From NCBI RefSeq assembly GCF_900091565.1, contig NZ_FMCV01000012.1, positions 62,001 through 126,000 of the forward strand: a stretch of 64,000 nt of DNA. Reading direction: 5' to 3'. The DNA is from Micromonospora marina (GTDB lineage Bacteria; Actinomycetota; Actinomycetes; Mycobacteriales; Micromonosporaceae). Below are positions 35,458-46,519 of this stretch, in pieces. Both the position numbers and the translations under genes were made by a program. Position 1 is the first letter of the stretch; every line of letters starts with the position of its first letter. The notes under the pieces are model-generated. The model was not told where the DNA came from. It searched no databases and saw only the letters and a list, made by a program, of their open reading frames with translations.

Positions 35458-35922
35458 ATGGACGGACTGGACCCGCGCGCCACGCACGGCGGCACCGAAC
35501 CGATCCTCGACGACGGCCGGGGCACGGTCGCCGGCGGCGCCCCCGGAGGCGCCTTCGACCCGTGGCGCTACCGGGACGAGGCCGGCGTCGCGAGCGCCGA
35601 CCTGACCGGCTACAAGGTAGAGGCCACCGACGGCGCCATCGGCAAGATCGACCGGGCGAGCCACGAGGTGGACGACAGCTACCTGGTCGTGGACACCGGG
35701 CCGTGGATCTTCGGCAAGAAGGTGATGCTCCCGGCCGGGACCGTGAACCACGTCGACCACGACGCCCGCACCGTGCACGTCGACCGGGAGAAGGACCAGA
35801 TCAAGGCCGCCCCGGAGTACGACGAGTCCAGCCACGCCGACCCGGGTTACCGGGACCGGCTCGGCGGCTACTACGGCGAGAAGCACTCGGCGCTGCCGCC
35901 GGACGTACCGCCGCGCAGCTGA
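35458..35922 (+). CDS. PRC-barrel domain protein
   Basis: 154 residues. The central part (about 43-105), LTGYKVEATDGAIGKIDRAS and SYLVVDTGPWIFGKKVMLPA, is a PRC-barrel like that of photosynthetic reaction-centre H subunits and RimM. The N-terminus is acidic and disordered; the C-terminus is polar with YRDRLGGYYGEKHS. Actinobacterial members are stress-linked or of unknown function. ATG at 35458 has GAGGACGGGAGG upstream; an in-frame start far upstream lacks support. It stands alone between two terminators. Confidence 0.85.
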   Translation: MDGLDPRATHGGTEPILDDGRGTVAGGAPGGAFDPWRYRDEAGVASADLTGYKVEATDGAIGKIDRASHEVDDSYLVVDTGPWIFGKKVMLPAGTVNHVDHDARTVHVDREKDQIKAAPEYDESSHADPGYRDRLGGYYGEKHSALPPDVPPRS

Positions 35923-35932
35923 CACCTCGGCG

Positions 35933-35969
35933 ACGGCCGGCGGGGACGCGCGAACGCCCCGCCGGCCGT
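35933..35969 (+). terminator. terminator after the PRC-barrel gene
   Basis: A 13-bp perfect stem (35933-35945 with 35957-35969), 11 bases beyond the stop. It ends only five bases before the next start codon, leaving little room for a promoter of the following phosphatase gene. Confidence 0.7.
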
Positions 35970-35973
35970 TACC

Positions 35974-36714
35974 GTGTCAGCTGTGGACGCCCCGGAGAGC
36001 CCCTTCCCCGCCCTGTTCAACTTCCGCGACGTCGGCGGGTACACCGCCCGCGACGGGCGCACCGTCCGCCGCGGCCGGCTCTACCGCTCCGACTCGCTGC
36101 ACCGCATCGCCGACACCGACCGGGCGGCGTTCACCGCGCTCGGCATCCGTACCGTCATCGACCTGCGCCGACCGTCCGAGGTGGAACGCGACGGGCGGGT
36201 GCCCGACTACGACGGCCTGGCCTACCGGCACATCCACCCCGAGCACGCCGACTGGGGCGCGAACCGGTTCGACTCCTCGAGCGTCAGCCTGGCCCGTTAC
36301 CTGGCCGACCGCTACGCCGACCTGGCGCGTACCGGCACCGCAGGGCTCGCCGAGGCGGTCGGGCTGATCGCGGACAGCGCCAACGCCCCGGTGGTGGTGC
36401 ACTGCGTCGCCGGCAAGGACCGCACCGGCATCGTCTGCGCGCTCACGCTGACGGTGCTCGGGGTGCCCGACGAGGACGTGGTCGCCGACTACGCGCTCAG
36501 CACCGCCGCGTCGCAGCGCTTCGCCGCCTGGGTACGCGCCACGCTGCCGGACGCGGAGGAACCGCCGCCGCCGTTCCTGGAGTCGCCGGCCGAGGCGATG
36601 GAGCTGTTCCTCGCCGAGCTGCGCACCGGCTACGGCTCGATCGAGGGCTACCTGACCCACGCCGGCGTCACCGAGGCGCAGCTGGAGTCCCTCCGCACCC
36701 ACCTCCTGGACTGA
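35974..36714 (+). CDS. tyrosine-protein phosphatase (PtpB/Y_phosphatase3 type)
   Basis: 246 residues. The N-terminal FNFRDVGGYTARDGRTVRRG block and TVIDLRRPSEVE are typical of the MptpB-like family, and the CX5R active site is VVVHCVAGKDRTGIVCAL with Cys, Asp and Arg in place. Such enzymes dephosphorylate phosphotyrosine and sometimes phosphoserine or phosphoinositides. GTG at 35974 or 35983 could start it; neither has a clear ribosome site. It is convergent with ilvE. Confidence 0.9.
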   Translation: MSAVDAPESPFPALFNFRDVGGYTARDGRTVRRGRLYRSDSLHRIADTDRAAFTALGIRTVIDLRRPSEVERDGRVPDYDGLAYRHIHPEHADWGANRFDSSSVSLARYLADRYADLARTGTAGLAEAVGLIADSANAPVVVHCVAGKDRTGIVCALTLTVLGVPDEDVVADYALSTAASQRFAAWVRATLPDAEEPPPPFLESPAEAMELFLAELRTGYGSIEGYLTHAGVTEAQLESLRTHLLD

Positions 36715-36738
36715 TCAGCACCGCCCCGCCCCGCCCTG

Positions 36739-36803
36739 GCGGTGATTAAGGAGTTTGTGTCCTCGTCCGCTTCGGAACCGGACGCGAACTCCTTGATCAC
36801 CGC
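36739..36803. terminator. 19-bp hairpin between convergent phosphatase and ilvE genes
   Basis: Arms 36739-36757 and 36785-36803 (GCGGTGATTAAGGAGTTTG with a complement differing only by two wobble positions) enclose a 27-base loop. It could be a bidirectional terminator or a copy of a dispersed repeat. Confidence 0.7.
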
Positions 36804-36812
36804 GGGAGGGCG

Positions 36813-37907
36813 TCAGCGGACCCGGGTCACCCAGCCATGGGGGTCTTCGGCGCGACCGCGCTGGATGTCGACGAGCTTCTGCCGCAACGCCATCGTGGCC
36901 TGCCCCGGCTCGCCGCCACCGATGGAGAACTCGCCGTCGGGGAAGCGCACGCCGCCGATCGGGGTGATCACCGCTGCGGTGCCGCAGGCGAACACCTCGC
37001 GCAGCCGCCCGCTCGCCGCGTCGGCCCGCCAGTCGTCGAAGCTGACCGGCGCCTCCCGCACCTCGTGCCCGGCCTCGGCCGCGAGGGTGAGGATCGCGTC
37101 GCGGGTGATGCCCGGCAGGATCGTGCCGCCCAGCGGCGGGGTGACGATGCTGCCGTCGTCGTAGACGAAGAAGACGTTCATGCCGCCCAGCTCGTCGACG
37201 TACTTCCGCTGCACCGCGTCCAGGAACACCACCTGGTCGCAGCCGGCCTCGATCGCCTCGGCCTGGGCCGCCAGCGAGGCGGCGTAGTTGCCGCCGCACT
37301 TCGCCGCGCCGGTGCCGCCGGGCGCGGCCCGGGTGTAGTCCGGCGAGACCCACACCGTCACCGGCTTCACGCCGCCGGCGAAGTACGCCCCGGCGGGCGA
37401 GGCGATCACGCAGTAGAGGTATTCGTTGGCCGGGCGGACCCCGAGGAAGACCTCGCTGGCGAACATGAAGGGACGCAGGTAGAGGCTGGCGTCCTCGTGC
37501 TCGGGGATCCACGCCTGGTCGATCTCGACCAGCCGGCGAAGCGACTCCACGAACGTCTCCCCCGGCAGCTCCGGCATGGCCAGCCGGCGGGCCGACGCGT
37601 TGAACCGGGCCGCGTTCGCCTCCGGGCGGAACATCGTCACCGCGTCACCGGTGCGGTACGCCTTCAGCCCTTCGAAGATCTCCTGCGCGTAGTGCAGCAC
37701 CGCGGCGGCCGGGTCCATCGGGATCGGCGCCCGCGCCTCCAGGCGGGCGTCGTACCAGCCCTTGCCCTCGGCGTAGCGGATGGTGACCATGTGGTCGGTG
37801 AAGACCCGGCCGAAGCCCGGGTTCGCCAGCAGGGCGGCCCGGTCGGCGGCGGTTACCGGCGCGGGATTCGGACGGATCTCGAAATCGAGCTTGTCACCAC
37901 CGCTCAT
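36813..37907 (-). CDS. ilvE: branched-chain amino acid aminotransferase
   Basis: 364 residues, PLP fold type IV. Motifs: HYAQEIFEGLKAYR, FRPEANAARFNASARRLAMP, YLRPFMFASEVFLGVRPA, the lysine-bearing GAAKCGGNYAASLAAQ, VDELGGMNVFFVYDDG and LPGITRDAILTLA. It performs the final amination to Leu, Ile and Val and the first step of their breakdown. ATG at 37907 (MSGGDKLDFEIRPNPAPV) has AGGGAGGTCAGCGCG upstream. It lies near leuB but is separated from it by an upstream palindrome (38057-38082). Confidence 0.95.
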   Translation of the reverse strand: MSGGDKLDFEIRPNPAPVTAADRAALLANPGFGRVFTDHMVTIRYAEGKGWYDARLEARAPIPMDPAAAVLHYAQEIFEGLKAYRTGDAVTMFRPEANAARFNASARRLAMPELPGETFVESLRRLVEIDQAWIPEHEDASLYLRPFMFASEVFLGVRPANEYLYCVIASPAGAYFAGGVKPVTVWVSPDYTRAAPGGTGAAKCGGNYAASLAAQAEAIEAGCDQVVFLDAVQRKYVDELGGMNVFFVYDDGSIVTPPLGGTILPGITRDAILTLAAEAGHEVREAPVSFDDWRADAASGRLREVFACGTAAVITPIGGVRFPDGEFSIGGGEPGQATMALRQKLVDIQRGRAEDPHGWVTRVR

Positions 37908-38056
37908 CGCGCTGACCTCCCTGCGGGTTCACGGCATGCGGGACCGCACGCCGACGTCACTGGTGCCAGAAACTTACCCCGAACGGTCGTTCAGCGGATA
38001 GCTCCGCCCCCGGCGGATGCGACGCGCCGGACGGTCGGGGAGGCCCGGTGACGGGT

Positions 38057-38082
38057 CTGGCGGCCCGGTACCGGGCCGCCAG
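38057..38082 (-). terminator. 26-base perfect palindrome after leuB
   Basis: The arms CTGGCGGCCCGGT and its exact complement meet with no spacer, giving a stem of about 11 bp with a 4-base loop, 14 bases past the leuB stop. Confidence 0.7.
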
Positions 38083-38095
38083 GAGGTCGGCCCGG

Positions 38096-39127
38096 TCAGG
38101 CTACGGCGTACCCGGCGAGCCGGTCGCCGACCTCCTCGGTGCGCACCGACGCCCCCGGCGTACGCCCGGCCAGCTCGGTGCCGACCGCGGCGGTGACCCG
38201 GGCGGCGGCGTCGGCGTGGCCGAGCTGGTCCAGCAGCAACGCGGCGGACAGCACGGCGGCGACCGGGTCGGCGACGCCCTGGCCGGCGATGTCCGGCGCC
38301 GAACCGTGCACCGGCTCGAACATCGACGGGTAGCGCCCCTCGGGGTTGATGCAGCCGCTGGCCGCCAGCCCGATGCCACCGGTCACGGCGGCGGCGATGT
38401 CGGTGAGGATGTCGCCGAACAGGTTGTCGGTGACCACCACGTCGTACCGGGACGGGTTGGTCACCAGGAACATCGCCGCGGCGTCGACGTGCTGGTATTC
38501 GGTGGTCACGTCCGGGTGCTCGGCGGCCACCGCGGCGAAGGCGCGCGCCCAGAGCGACCCGGCGTGGGTGAGCACGTTCGTCTTGTGCACGAGCGTGACC
38601 TTGCGCCGCTCCCGGCGGCCGGCCCGGGCGAACGCGTCGCGGATCACCCGCTCGACGCCGTGCCGGGTGTTCAGGCTCTCCTCGGTGGCCACCTCGGCCG
38701 GGGTGTCCCGGTGCAGCGCGCCGCCGGCGCCCGCGTACAGCCCCTCGGTGCCCTCGCGGACCACCACGAGGTCGACCTCGCCGGGCTTGACCGCGGCGAG
38801 CGGACCGGCCACGCCGGGCCAGAGGCGGGACGGGCGCAGGTTGACGTACTGGTCGAAGGCGAACCGGAGCTTGAGCAGCAGACCGCGCTCCAGCACCCCC
38901 GGCGGCACGGTCGGGTCGCCCACCGCGCCGAGCAGGATGGCGTCGTGACCGGCCAGCTCGTCGAGGACGGAGCCGGGCAGCACCTCGCCGGTGCGGTGGT
39001 AGCGCGCCGCACCCAGGTCGTACTCGGTGACCTCGATCCCGGGCACCACCGCGTCGAGGACCTTGCGGGCCTGCGCGACCACCTCGGGTCCGATGCCGTC
39101 ACCGGCCACCACCGCGATGTGTGCCAC
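38096..39127 (-). CDS. leuB: 3-isopropylmalate dehydrogenase
   Basis: 343 residues. LeuB oxidatively decarboxylates 3-isopropylmalate (and in citramalate-pathway organisms 3-methylmalate). Motifs: [71 protein letters not shown] and [20 protein letters not shown] with the NAD-binding region. GTG at 39127 follows GAGGAGCCTCAG. It is divergent from the ApbE-like gene; the 39128-39345 gap contains no gene that I can support. Confidence 0.95.
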   Translation of the reverse strand: MAHIAVVAGDGIGPEVVAQARKVLDAVVPGIEVTEYDLGAARYHRTGEVLPGSVLDELAGHDAILLGAVGDPTVPPGVLERGLLLKLRFAFDQYVNLRPSRLWPGVAGPLAAVKPGEVDLVVVREGTEGLYAGAGGALHRDTPAEVATEESLNTRHGVERVIRDAFARAGRRERRKVTLVHKTNVLTHAGSLWARAFAAVAAEHPDVTTEYQHVDAAAMFLVTNPSRYDVVVTDNLFGDILTDIAAAVTGGIGLAASGCINPEGRYPSMFEPVHGSAPDIAGQGVADPVAAVLSAALLLDQLGHADAAARVTAAVGTELAGRTPGASVRTEEVGDRLAGYAVA

Positions 39128-39345
39128 CTGAGGCTCCTCGTCTCGTCGTTAGGCGCAACCGTACGTCGCCGTCCCGCCCCCCGGTACGAATCTTCCATCA
39201 TCCGGGATATCGGATCACAGGAGGCTCCCAGCCGACATTCATGGTGTGGTCATCTCCTTTGCTTAGGGTCGAGTTCGCGGGTCGACGGGGGCCCGGGATC
39301 CGGCACCGCCGCGACGCAGCGGCGGCCACCGAGGGGGCACGTGTC

Positions 39346-40218
39346 ATGCGGATCGAGCACCGGCGGGCCCACTGGGCTGACGAACAGCCACGGACCCGAT
39401 GGGTCGACCAGTCCGCGTTCCTCCCGGCCCGGCCGGACCTGCACCTGGGCGCCACGAACCACCGCGTCGAACGGTACGGCGCCTCGGCGTCCGGCCGGAT
39501 CAGCGTCCGGCACACGGTCGCCACCTCGACCGCCGACTACACCGTGCTGCTCAACGCGCCGGAGTGGTTCGGCCACCGCGCGGTCAGCGAGGCGCTGCGC
39601 GACGCCGTCGCCGAGCTACGCGCCGTCGACCTCACCTACGGCCCGAACCGGCCGGACAGCCTCGTCTCCCGGCTGCGCCGCGACGAGATCAGCCCCGACT
39701 CGTACCCCCCGCTGGCCGACCTGATCGACCTCTGCGCCGCGATGCGGGCGGCCACCGACGGCTGGTTCGACGCCTGGGCGGTGCCCGGCGGGTTCGACCC
39801 GGGCGGCCTGCTCGGCGGCTGGGCGGTCGAGCGGGCCGCGGCGCGGTTGCGCGCCGCGGGCATCCACGACTACGCCGTGCTCAGCGGCGCCGACCTGACG
39901 GTACGCGGACACGCGGCGCACGGCGGGCCGTGGCGCGTCGCGGTGCACCACCCCACCGACACCCGCCGGACACCTGTGGTGCTGGAGATGACGACGGGCG
40001 CGGTCGGCACGTCAGGCGTCACCGGCCGGCGCGGCCACGTCATCGACCCGCACACCGGCGAGCCGACCGACCGCCTCGTGGCCGCCACCGTGCTCGGCCC
40101 GAACCTCGCCGTCGCCGACGCCTACGCCACCGCCCTGTACGCCGCCGGACCGGCCGGGCTGGCCTGGTTCCGCCACGACGCGGACTACCGCCCCCTGTTC
40201 GCGCACCACCGGCGCTGA
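39346..40218 (+). CDS. ApbE-like FAD:protein FMN transferase with altered motifs
   Basis: 290 residues. The layout matches ApbE: VRHTVATSTADYTVLLN, LTYGPNRPDSLVSRLRR, GWFDAWAVPGGFDPGGLLGGWAVERAA, and the C-terminal VIDPHTGEPTDRLVAATVLGPN and ADAYATALYAAG. ApbE attaches FMN to Thr of partner flavoproteins. Two normally conserved spots differ: the Lys of the usual K-G-W-A is Gly (LGGWAV), and the usual GGD is SGAD (VLSGADLTVRG). Either the activity is changed or these positions vary in this actinobacterial branch. ATG at 39346 has GAGGGGG upstream. Confidence 0.8.
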   Translation: MRIEHRRAHWADEQPRTRWVDQSAFLPARPDLHLGATNHRVERYGASASGRISVRHTVATSTADYTVLLNAPEWFGHRAVSEALRDAVAELRAVDLTYGPNRPDSLVSRLRRDEISPDSYPPLADLIDLCAAMRAATDGWFDAWAVPGGFDPGGLLGGWAVERAAARLRAAGIHDYAVLSGADLTVRGHAAHGGPWRVAVHHPTDTRRTPVVLEMTTGAVGTSGVTGRRGHVIDPHTGEPTDRLVAATVLGPNLAVADAYATALYAAGPAGLAWFRHDADYRPLFAHHRR

Positions 40219-40243
40219 GCCGCCGCCTGTCGCGGAGCGCGAT

Positions 40244-40279
40244 CGGCCCCCACGGTCTCGGCAACGACCGTGAGGGCCG
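40244..40279 (+). terminator. hairpin after the ApbE-like gene
   Basis: Arms 40244-40257 and 40266-40279 pair at 13 of 14 positions with an 8-base loop, 25 bases beyond the stop. The remaining gap to 40528 holds two copies of TCGACGCAA (40407 and 40417) and no recognisable gene. Confidence 0.55.
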
Positions 40280-40528
40280 GTCAGCGACGAGTGCGCGTGG
40301 CTCGCGCAATCGAGGGGTGCGGGCCGAGGGGCCGTGTGCCCGACCACGCCACCCGAAGACGGGCCGGGGATCGGCTCAGCGGAAACCGCATCGGTACGCT
40401 AGCGAATCGACGCAACTCGACGCAAGAGTCTCCACAGCGGACGCCGGGTGAACGATGTCGGCAATCAGCGGTGAACGCCCGGTGGGGCAGAGGTGACGGG
40501 CCGGGCGCGAGATGGCACGCTGTCCGCC

Positions 40529-40879
40529 GTGAGTTTCGATCTGAGCGTGTGGGCCCTGCCGGACGGGGCGACACCGGAGCAGGTGCGGGCGGCGGTGCGA
40601 CAGTGCCGCGACGGCCGGCACGGCGAGCAGCACCCCGACCCGCGACTCGTCGCCTTCTACCGGGCGATCACGGCGACCTACCCGGACCGCCCGGCCCGGC
40701 CCGGTACGCCGTGGGAGGTGGCACCGCTGCACACGGCCGCCGACCACATCGAGATGAAGCTGCATCCGACCTGCCCGGACCAGGTCCTGCTGGACATCGA
40801 GCGGCTGGCCGGCGAGCACGACCTGATGCTCTTCGACGGCAGCTCGGTCTACCCGCCACCGGCCCGCGTCCGCTCCTGA
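40529..40879 (+). CDS. small soluble protein of unknown function (116 aa)
   Basis: GTG at 40529 starts VSFDLSVWALPDGATPEQVR; the protein continues with a conserved-looking HIEMKLHPTCPDQVLLDIER and ends MLFDGSSVYPPPARVRS. Codon usage is typical of the region. The MSFDLxVW opening is shared with several small actinobacterial proteins, some near immunity-like loci, but I cannot assign a family with confidence. It has its own downstream terminator and is convergent with serA. Confidence 0.6.
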   Translation: MSFDLSVWALPDGATPEQVRAAVRQCRDGRHGEQHPDPRLVAFYRAITATYPDRPARPGTPWEVAPLHTAADHIEMKLHPTCPDQVLLDIERLAGEHDLMLFDGSSVYPPPARVRS

Positions 40880-40897
40880 CCCACCAGGGACCGCGAA

Positions 40898-40923
40898 GGG
40901 CCCGGCCGAATTCGGCCGGGCCC
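40898..40923. terminator. 26-base perfect palindrome between convergent genes
   Basis: A 13+13 perfect inverted repeat centred on GAATTC, between the small ORF (+) and serA (-); it can terminate both. Confidence 0.8.
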
Positions 40924-40941
40924 CGATGTGTCCTGTCCGGA

Positions 40942-42540
40942 CTACACGTCGCGCAGGTCGGCCGCGCTGGCCGCGACCGCGCCGATCGAGTCGGCGGCGG
41001 AAGTGAGCAGGTCGGCGCCGAGCGCCTGGTCGACGGTGAGCGTCATCAGCGTCTCGCCCCCGGCCTCGCGGCGGGCCACCTGCATGGCGGCGATGTTGAC
41101 GCCGGCCTCGCCGAGCAGCGTGCCGACGGTGCCGACCACGCCGGGCCGGTCGGCGTAGCGCAGGAAGAGCAGGATGCCCTCCGCGCCGATCTCCACGTCG
41201 AAACCGTCCACCTCGGTCAGCTTGAACACGTCGCGGGTGCCAGTGTGCGCCACGGTGCCGGAGACGCGGACGGTACGGCCGTCCGGCAGCGCCCCGCGCA
41301 CCGTCACCAGGTTCGGGTGGTCGACGGTCTCGCCCGGCGTGGCGAGCGTGACCTCGACGCCCCGCTCGGCGGCCAGGTGCGGCGCGTTGACGTAGGTGAC
41401 CTGCTCCTCGACCACGGAGCTGAACAGTCCCTTGGTCGCGGCGAGCTTGAGCACCGACACGTCGTGGGCGGCGATCTCGCCGCGCACCTCGACGGTGACG
41501 CTGGCGGCCACCCCGCCGGCCAGGGCGGTGAACGCCCGGCCCAGCCGCTCGGCCAGCGGCAGCAGCGGACGGACGTCCTCGGCGACCACGCCGCCGGCCT
41601 GCACGTTCACCGCGTCCGGGACGAACTCGCCCTGGAGCGCCAGCTTGACGCTCTTGGCCACCGCGAGACCGGCCTTGTCCTGCGCCTCGTTGGTGGAGGC
41701 GCCCAGGTGCGGGGTGGCCACCACGTTGTCGAAGGCGAACAGCGGCGAGGAGGTGCACGGCTCCTTGGCGTACACGTCAACGCCGGCACCGGCGACCCGG
41801 CCCTCCGCGATCGCGTCGGCGAGCGCCTGCTCGTCGACCAGGCCGCCGCGGGCGGCGTTGACGATCCGCACGCCCGGCTTGACGATCGCCAGCTCCTTCT
41901 CGCCGATCAGGCCGACCGTCTCCGGCGTCTTCGGCAGGTGGATCGAGATGAAGTCGCTCTCCCGCAGCAGCTCCTCCAGCCCGACCAGGCGGACGCCGAG
42001 CTGGGCGGCACGGGCCGGCTGGATGTACGGGTCGTACGCGATCAGCCGGGTGCCGAACGCGGCGATACGGGACGCGAAGAGCACGCCGATGCGGCCGAGG
42101 CCGACCACGCCCACGGTCTTGCCCTGGATCTCCACGCCGGTGTACTTGGACCGCTTCCACTCGCCGGCCTTGAGCGCGGCGCTGGCGCTGGCGGTGTTGC
42201 GGGCCACCGCGAGCAGCAGCGCGACGGCCTGCTCGGCGGCGGACACGATGTTCGAGGTGGGCGCGTTGACGACCATGACGCCCCGGGCGGTGGCGGCCGG
42301 CACCTCGACGTTGTCCAGACCGACGCCGGCCCGGGCGACCACCTTCAGCCGCGGCGCGGCGGCGATCGCCTCGGCGTCGATCTGGGTGGCGCTGCGTACG
42401 ATCACCGCGTCGGCCTCGGAGAGTGCGGAGAGCAGAGCGGGGCGGTCGGTGCCGTCCACGTGGCGCACGTCGAAGTCGTGCGCGAGCACCTCGATGGCGG
42501 CGGGGGCGAGTTCTTCGGCGATCAGTACGACAGGATTCAT
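40942..42540 (-). CDS. serA: D-3-phosphoglycerate dehydrogenase (long form with ASB and ACT domains)
   Basis: 532 residues. Catalytic and NAD domains: ADAVIVRSATQIDAEAI, RAGVGLDNVEVPAA, VGVVGLGRIGVLFASRIAAF, NAARGGLVDEQALADA and the catalytic His in VVATPHLGASTNEAQ. After residue 315 come the ASB (intervening) domain and a C-terminal ACT domain (LLFLRYADRPGVVGTVGTLL), the type feedback-inhibited by serine in M. tuberculosis. It oxidises 3-phosphoglycerate in serine synthesis. ATG at 42540 has GAGGACCG just upstream. Confidence 0.96.
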   Translation of the reverse strand: MNPVVLIAEELAPAAIEVLAHDFDVRHVDGTDRPALLSALSEADAVIVRSATQIDAEAIAAAPRLKVVARAGVGLDNVEVPAATARGVMVVNAPTSNIVSAAEQAVALLLAVARNTASASAALKAGEWKRSKYTGVEIQGKTVGVVGLGRIGVLFASRIAAFGTRLIAYDPYIQPARAAQLGVRLVGLEELLRESDFISIHLPKTPETVGLIGEKELAIVKPGVRIVNAARGGLVDEQALADAIAEGRVAGAGVDVYAKEPCTSSPLFAFDNVVATPHLGASTNEAQDKAGLAVAKSVKLALQGEFVPDAVNVQAGGVVAEDVRPLLPLAERLGRAFTALAGGVAASVTVEVRGEIAAHDVSVLKLAATKGLFSSVVEEQVTYVNAPHLAAERGVEVTLATPGETVDHPNLVTVRGALPDGRTVRVSGTVAHTGTRDVFKLTEVDGFDVEIGAEGILLFLRYADRPGVVGTVGTLLGEAGVNIAAMQVARREAGGETLMTLTVDQALGADLLTSAADSIGAVAASAADLRDV

Positions 42541-42855
42541 CGGTCCTCGTAGACGCTCGGTAATGGTTCGGCCTGGGACGCCGGGGCGCCGCGCTGCGCC
42601 CTGCGCCGATCCGTGCCACGGCCGTCGGGTGCGCTCGGGCACCACACCAAGGATGGTAGGGGGCCGCCCGCCCGGCGTGTCCCGGACTGCGGGGTGAGGG
42701 CCCTCACACAGGCCCGTCGCACGCCCGACATCCCCCGTTCACCGGGGTCGGCGCGGGACGAGGCGTTACTCACCGTGTCCCAGCACGTGAACGGACGGCG
42801 GCCCGCGGCCCGACGCCGGGGAGAGCGTCGGATCGCGGGCCGCACGGGGAAGAAC
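42541..42855 (-). other. serA-ilvC intergenic region with ilvC 3' hairpin
   Basis: No gene can be supported in these 315 bases. On the ilvC side, GCGGCCCGC (near 42798-42806) pairs with GCGGGCCGC (near 42835-42843) and GACGC with GCGTC inside it, forming a long stem 13 bases past the ilvC stop, a likely terminator. The serA promoter must lie in the other half. Confidence 0.55.
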
Positions 42856-44443
<1,588 letters not shown>

Positions 44444-46339
44444 TTAGAGTTCGTCCTCGTCGAACGCGGGGCGCACGCCCCTGGCGAACATGATCTCGTC
44501 GTTGCTGGTGCCGGCGGCGACCATCGGCCAGACCATCGCGTCCTTGCCGACCACGAAGTCGATGACCACCGGCGCGTCGTCGATCGCCATGGCCGCCTCG
44601 ATGGTCTTGTCCACGTCGGCGGCGTTCTCGCAGCGCAGCCCGACGCAGCCGAGCGCCTCGGCGAGCTTGACGAAGTCCGGGATGCGGTGCTTGTGCGTGC
44701 CCAGCTCGGTGTTGGAGTAGCGCTCCCCGTAGAACAGGGTCTGCCACTGCCGCACCATGCCCAGGTTGCCGTTGTTGATCACGGCGACCTTGATCGGGAT
44801 GCCCTCCAGCGCGCAGGTCGCCAGCTCCTGGTTGGTCATCTGGAAGCAGCCGTCGCCGTCGACCGCCCACACCGTGGTGTCCGGCTTGCCGACCTTGGCG
44901 CCCATCGCGGCCGGGACGGCGTAGCCCATGGTGCCCAGGCCGCCGGAGTTGAGCCAGGTGTGCGGCTTCTCGTACGAGATGAACTGGCTGGCCCACATCT
45001 GGTGCTGGCCGACACCCGCCACGTAGACCGCGTCCGGGCCGGCGATCTCACCCAGCCGCTTGATCACGTACTGCGGCGAGAGCGTGCCGTCGGCCGGCTC
45101 CTCGAAGCCCAGTGGGTACCGCTCGCGCAGGTCGTCGAGCTGGGCCCACCAGTCGGTCAGGTCGGCCGCCGGGTGGGCGGCCTGCTCGGCGGTGACGGCA
45201 GCGATCAGCTCGTCGATCACATGCCGCGCGTCCCCCACGATCGGGATGTCGGCGTGCCGGTTCTTGCCGATCTCGGCCGGGTCGATGTCGGCGTGCACGA
45301 CTGTCGCGTCCGGCGCGAACGAGTCGAGCCGGCCGGTCACCCGGTCGTCGAAGCGGGCGCCCAGCGCCACGATCAGGTCGGCCTTCTGAAGGCCGTACAC
45401 CGCGGCGACGGTGCCGTGCATGCCGGGCATGCCGAGGTGCTGGCGGTGCGAGTCGGGGAACGCGCCCAGCGCCATCAGCGTGGTGACCACCGGGATGCCG
45501 GTCTGCTCGGCCAGCTTGCGCAGCCCCTCGGTGGCGCCGGCCTTGAGCACGCCGCCGCCGACGTAGAGGACCGGACGGCGGGCGCCGGTCATCAGCCGGG
45601 CCGCCTCGCGGATCTGCTTGCCGTGCGGGTGCAGCGTCGGCCGGTATCCGGGCAGGTCGAGCGTGGGCGGCCAGGAGAAGGTCGCCGGCGCCTGGAGCAC
45701 GTCCTTCGGGATGTCGACGAGCACCGGGCCGGGCCGGCCGGTCGCGGCCAGATGGAACGCCTCGGCCAGCACGCGGGGGATCTCGTCGGCGGTCTGCACC
45801 AGGAAGTTGTGCTTGGTGATGGGCAGCGTGATGCCCTGGATGTCGGCCTCCTGGAAGGCGTCGGTGCCGATCGACGGCCGCGCCACCTGGCCGGTGATCG
45901 CCACCATCGGGACCGAGTCCATGTACGCGTCGGCGATCGGGGTCACCAGGTTCGTCGCGCCCGGCCCGGAGGTGGCGATGCAGACGCCGACCCGGCCGGT
46001 GGCCTGCGCGTAACCGGTGGCCGCGTGCCCCGCGCCCTGCTCGTGGCGGACCAGGATGTGCCGGACCGAGGAGTCGTAGAGCGGGTCGTAGGCGGGCAGG
46101 ATCGCGCCGCCCGGGATGCCGAAGACCACGTCGACGCCGAGCGCCTCGAGCGACCGCACGAGCGAACCGGCGCCCGAGACCTGCGCGGCGGCGGGTTCCC
46201 GTACGGGCGTCTCGGCCGTGGCGGCCCCCGGAACGGTACGGCCGGGGCGGGCAGCGGGGTCGGAGTCACCGGCCGCGCCGGTGCCGGAGCGGGCCCGGCG
46301 GGCGGAGTGGGCGAGGGTCTCTGGCGTGGGTCTCGTCAT
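44444..46339 (-). CDS. ilvB: acetolactate synthase large (catalytic) subunit
   Basis: 631 residues, a ThDP enzyme that forms acetolactate or acetohydroxybutyrate. About 58 N-terminal residues are a variable Ala/Arg/Pro-rich extension; the conserved part starts [20 protein letters not shown] with the catalytic Glu in [18 protein letters not shown]. The ThDP-Mg motif is [16 protein letters not shown] and onward to [13 protein letters not shown]. The start ATG is at 46339. A leader peptide, pause hairpin and terminator lie upstream (46429-46515), so expression is probably set by attenuation. Confidence 0.96.
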   Translation of the reverse strand: MTRPTPETLAHSARRARSGTGAAGDSDPAARPGRTVPGAATAETPVREPAAAQVSGAGSLVRSLEALGVDVVFGIPGGAILPAYDPLYDSSVRHILVRHEQGAGHAATGYAQATGRVGVCIATSGPGATNLVTPIADAYMDSVPMVAITGQVARPSIGTDAFQEADIQGITLPITKHNFLVQTADEIPRVLAEAFHLAATGRPGPVLVDIPKDVLQAPATFSWPPTLDLPGYRPTLHPHGKQIREAARLMTGARRPVLYVGGGVLKAGATEGLRKLAEQTGIPVVTTLMALGAFPDSHRQHLGMPGMHGTVAAVYGLQKADLIVALGARFDDRVTGRLDSFAPDATVVHADIDPAEIGKNRHADIPIVGDARHVIDELIAAVTAEQAAHPAADLTDWWAQLDDLRERYPLGFEEPADGTLSPQYVIKRLGEIAGPDAVYVAGVGQHQMWASQFISYEKPHTWLNSGGLGTMGYAVPAAMGAKVGKPDTTVWAVDGDGCFQMTNQELATCALEGIPIKVAVINNGNLGMVRQWQTLFYGERYSNTELGTHKHRIPDFVKLAEALGCVGLRCENAADVDKTIEAAMAIDDAPVVIDFVVGKDAMVWPMVAAGTSNDEIMFARGVRPAFDEDEL

Positions 46340-46428
46340 GGCGGTTCAAGCCTTCGGAAGTTGAGTGGGTGACGCGCTTCTCAGGATGGGACGGAGGGTC
46401 CCGGCGATGGTCCGACGGCAACAAAAAA

Positions 46429-46452
46429 GCCCACGTGCAGGATGCACGGGGC
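46429..46452 (-). terminator. attenuator terminator in the ilvB leader
   Basis: On the minus strand GCCCCGTGCA pairs with TGCACGTGGGC (one bulged T) around a 3-base loop, followed directly by TTTTTTG (46428-46422). It ends about 85 bases before the ilvB start. Confidence 0.8.
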
Positions 46453-46453
46453 C

Positions 46454-46480
46454 AGCGCACTCTCGGTGGGAGAGTGCGCT
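46454..46480 (-). promoter_or_regulatory. pause hairpin of the ilvB leader
   Basis: AGCGCACTCTC pairs perfectly with GAGAGTGCGCT (11 bp, 5-base loop). It begins at the stop codon of the leader peptide and precedes the terminator by one base, as expected of an attenuator hairpin 1:2. Confidence 0.7.
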
Positions 46481-46515
46481 CAGGTAAGTACTCGCGGCGA
46501 CCGGTTCGACGACAT
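46480..46515 (-). CDS. ilvB leader peptide MSSNRSPRVLT
   Basis: ATG TCG TCG AAC CGG TCG CCG CGA GTA CTT ACC TGA. The Val and Leu codons GTA and CTT are rare in this GC-rich genome and sit just before the stop at the pause hairpin. The position, length and rare branched-chain codons fit an attenuation leader of the kind described for actinobacterial ilvB. Confidence 0.6.
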   Translation of the reverse strand: MSSNRSPRVLT

Positions 46516-46519
46516 GCGG

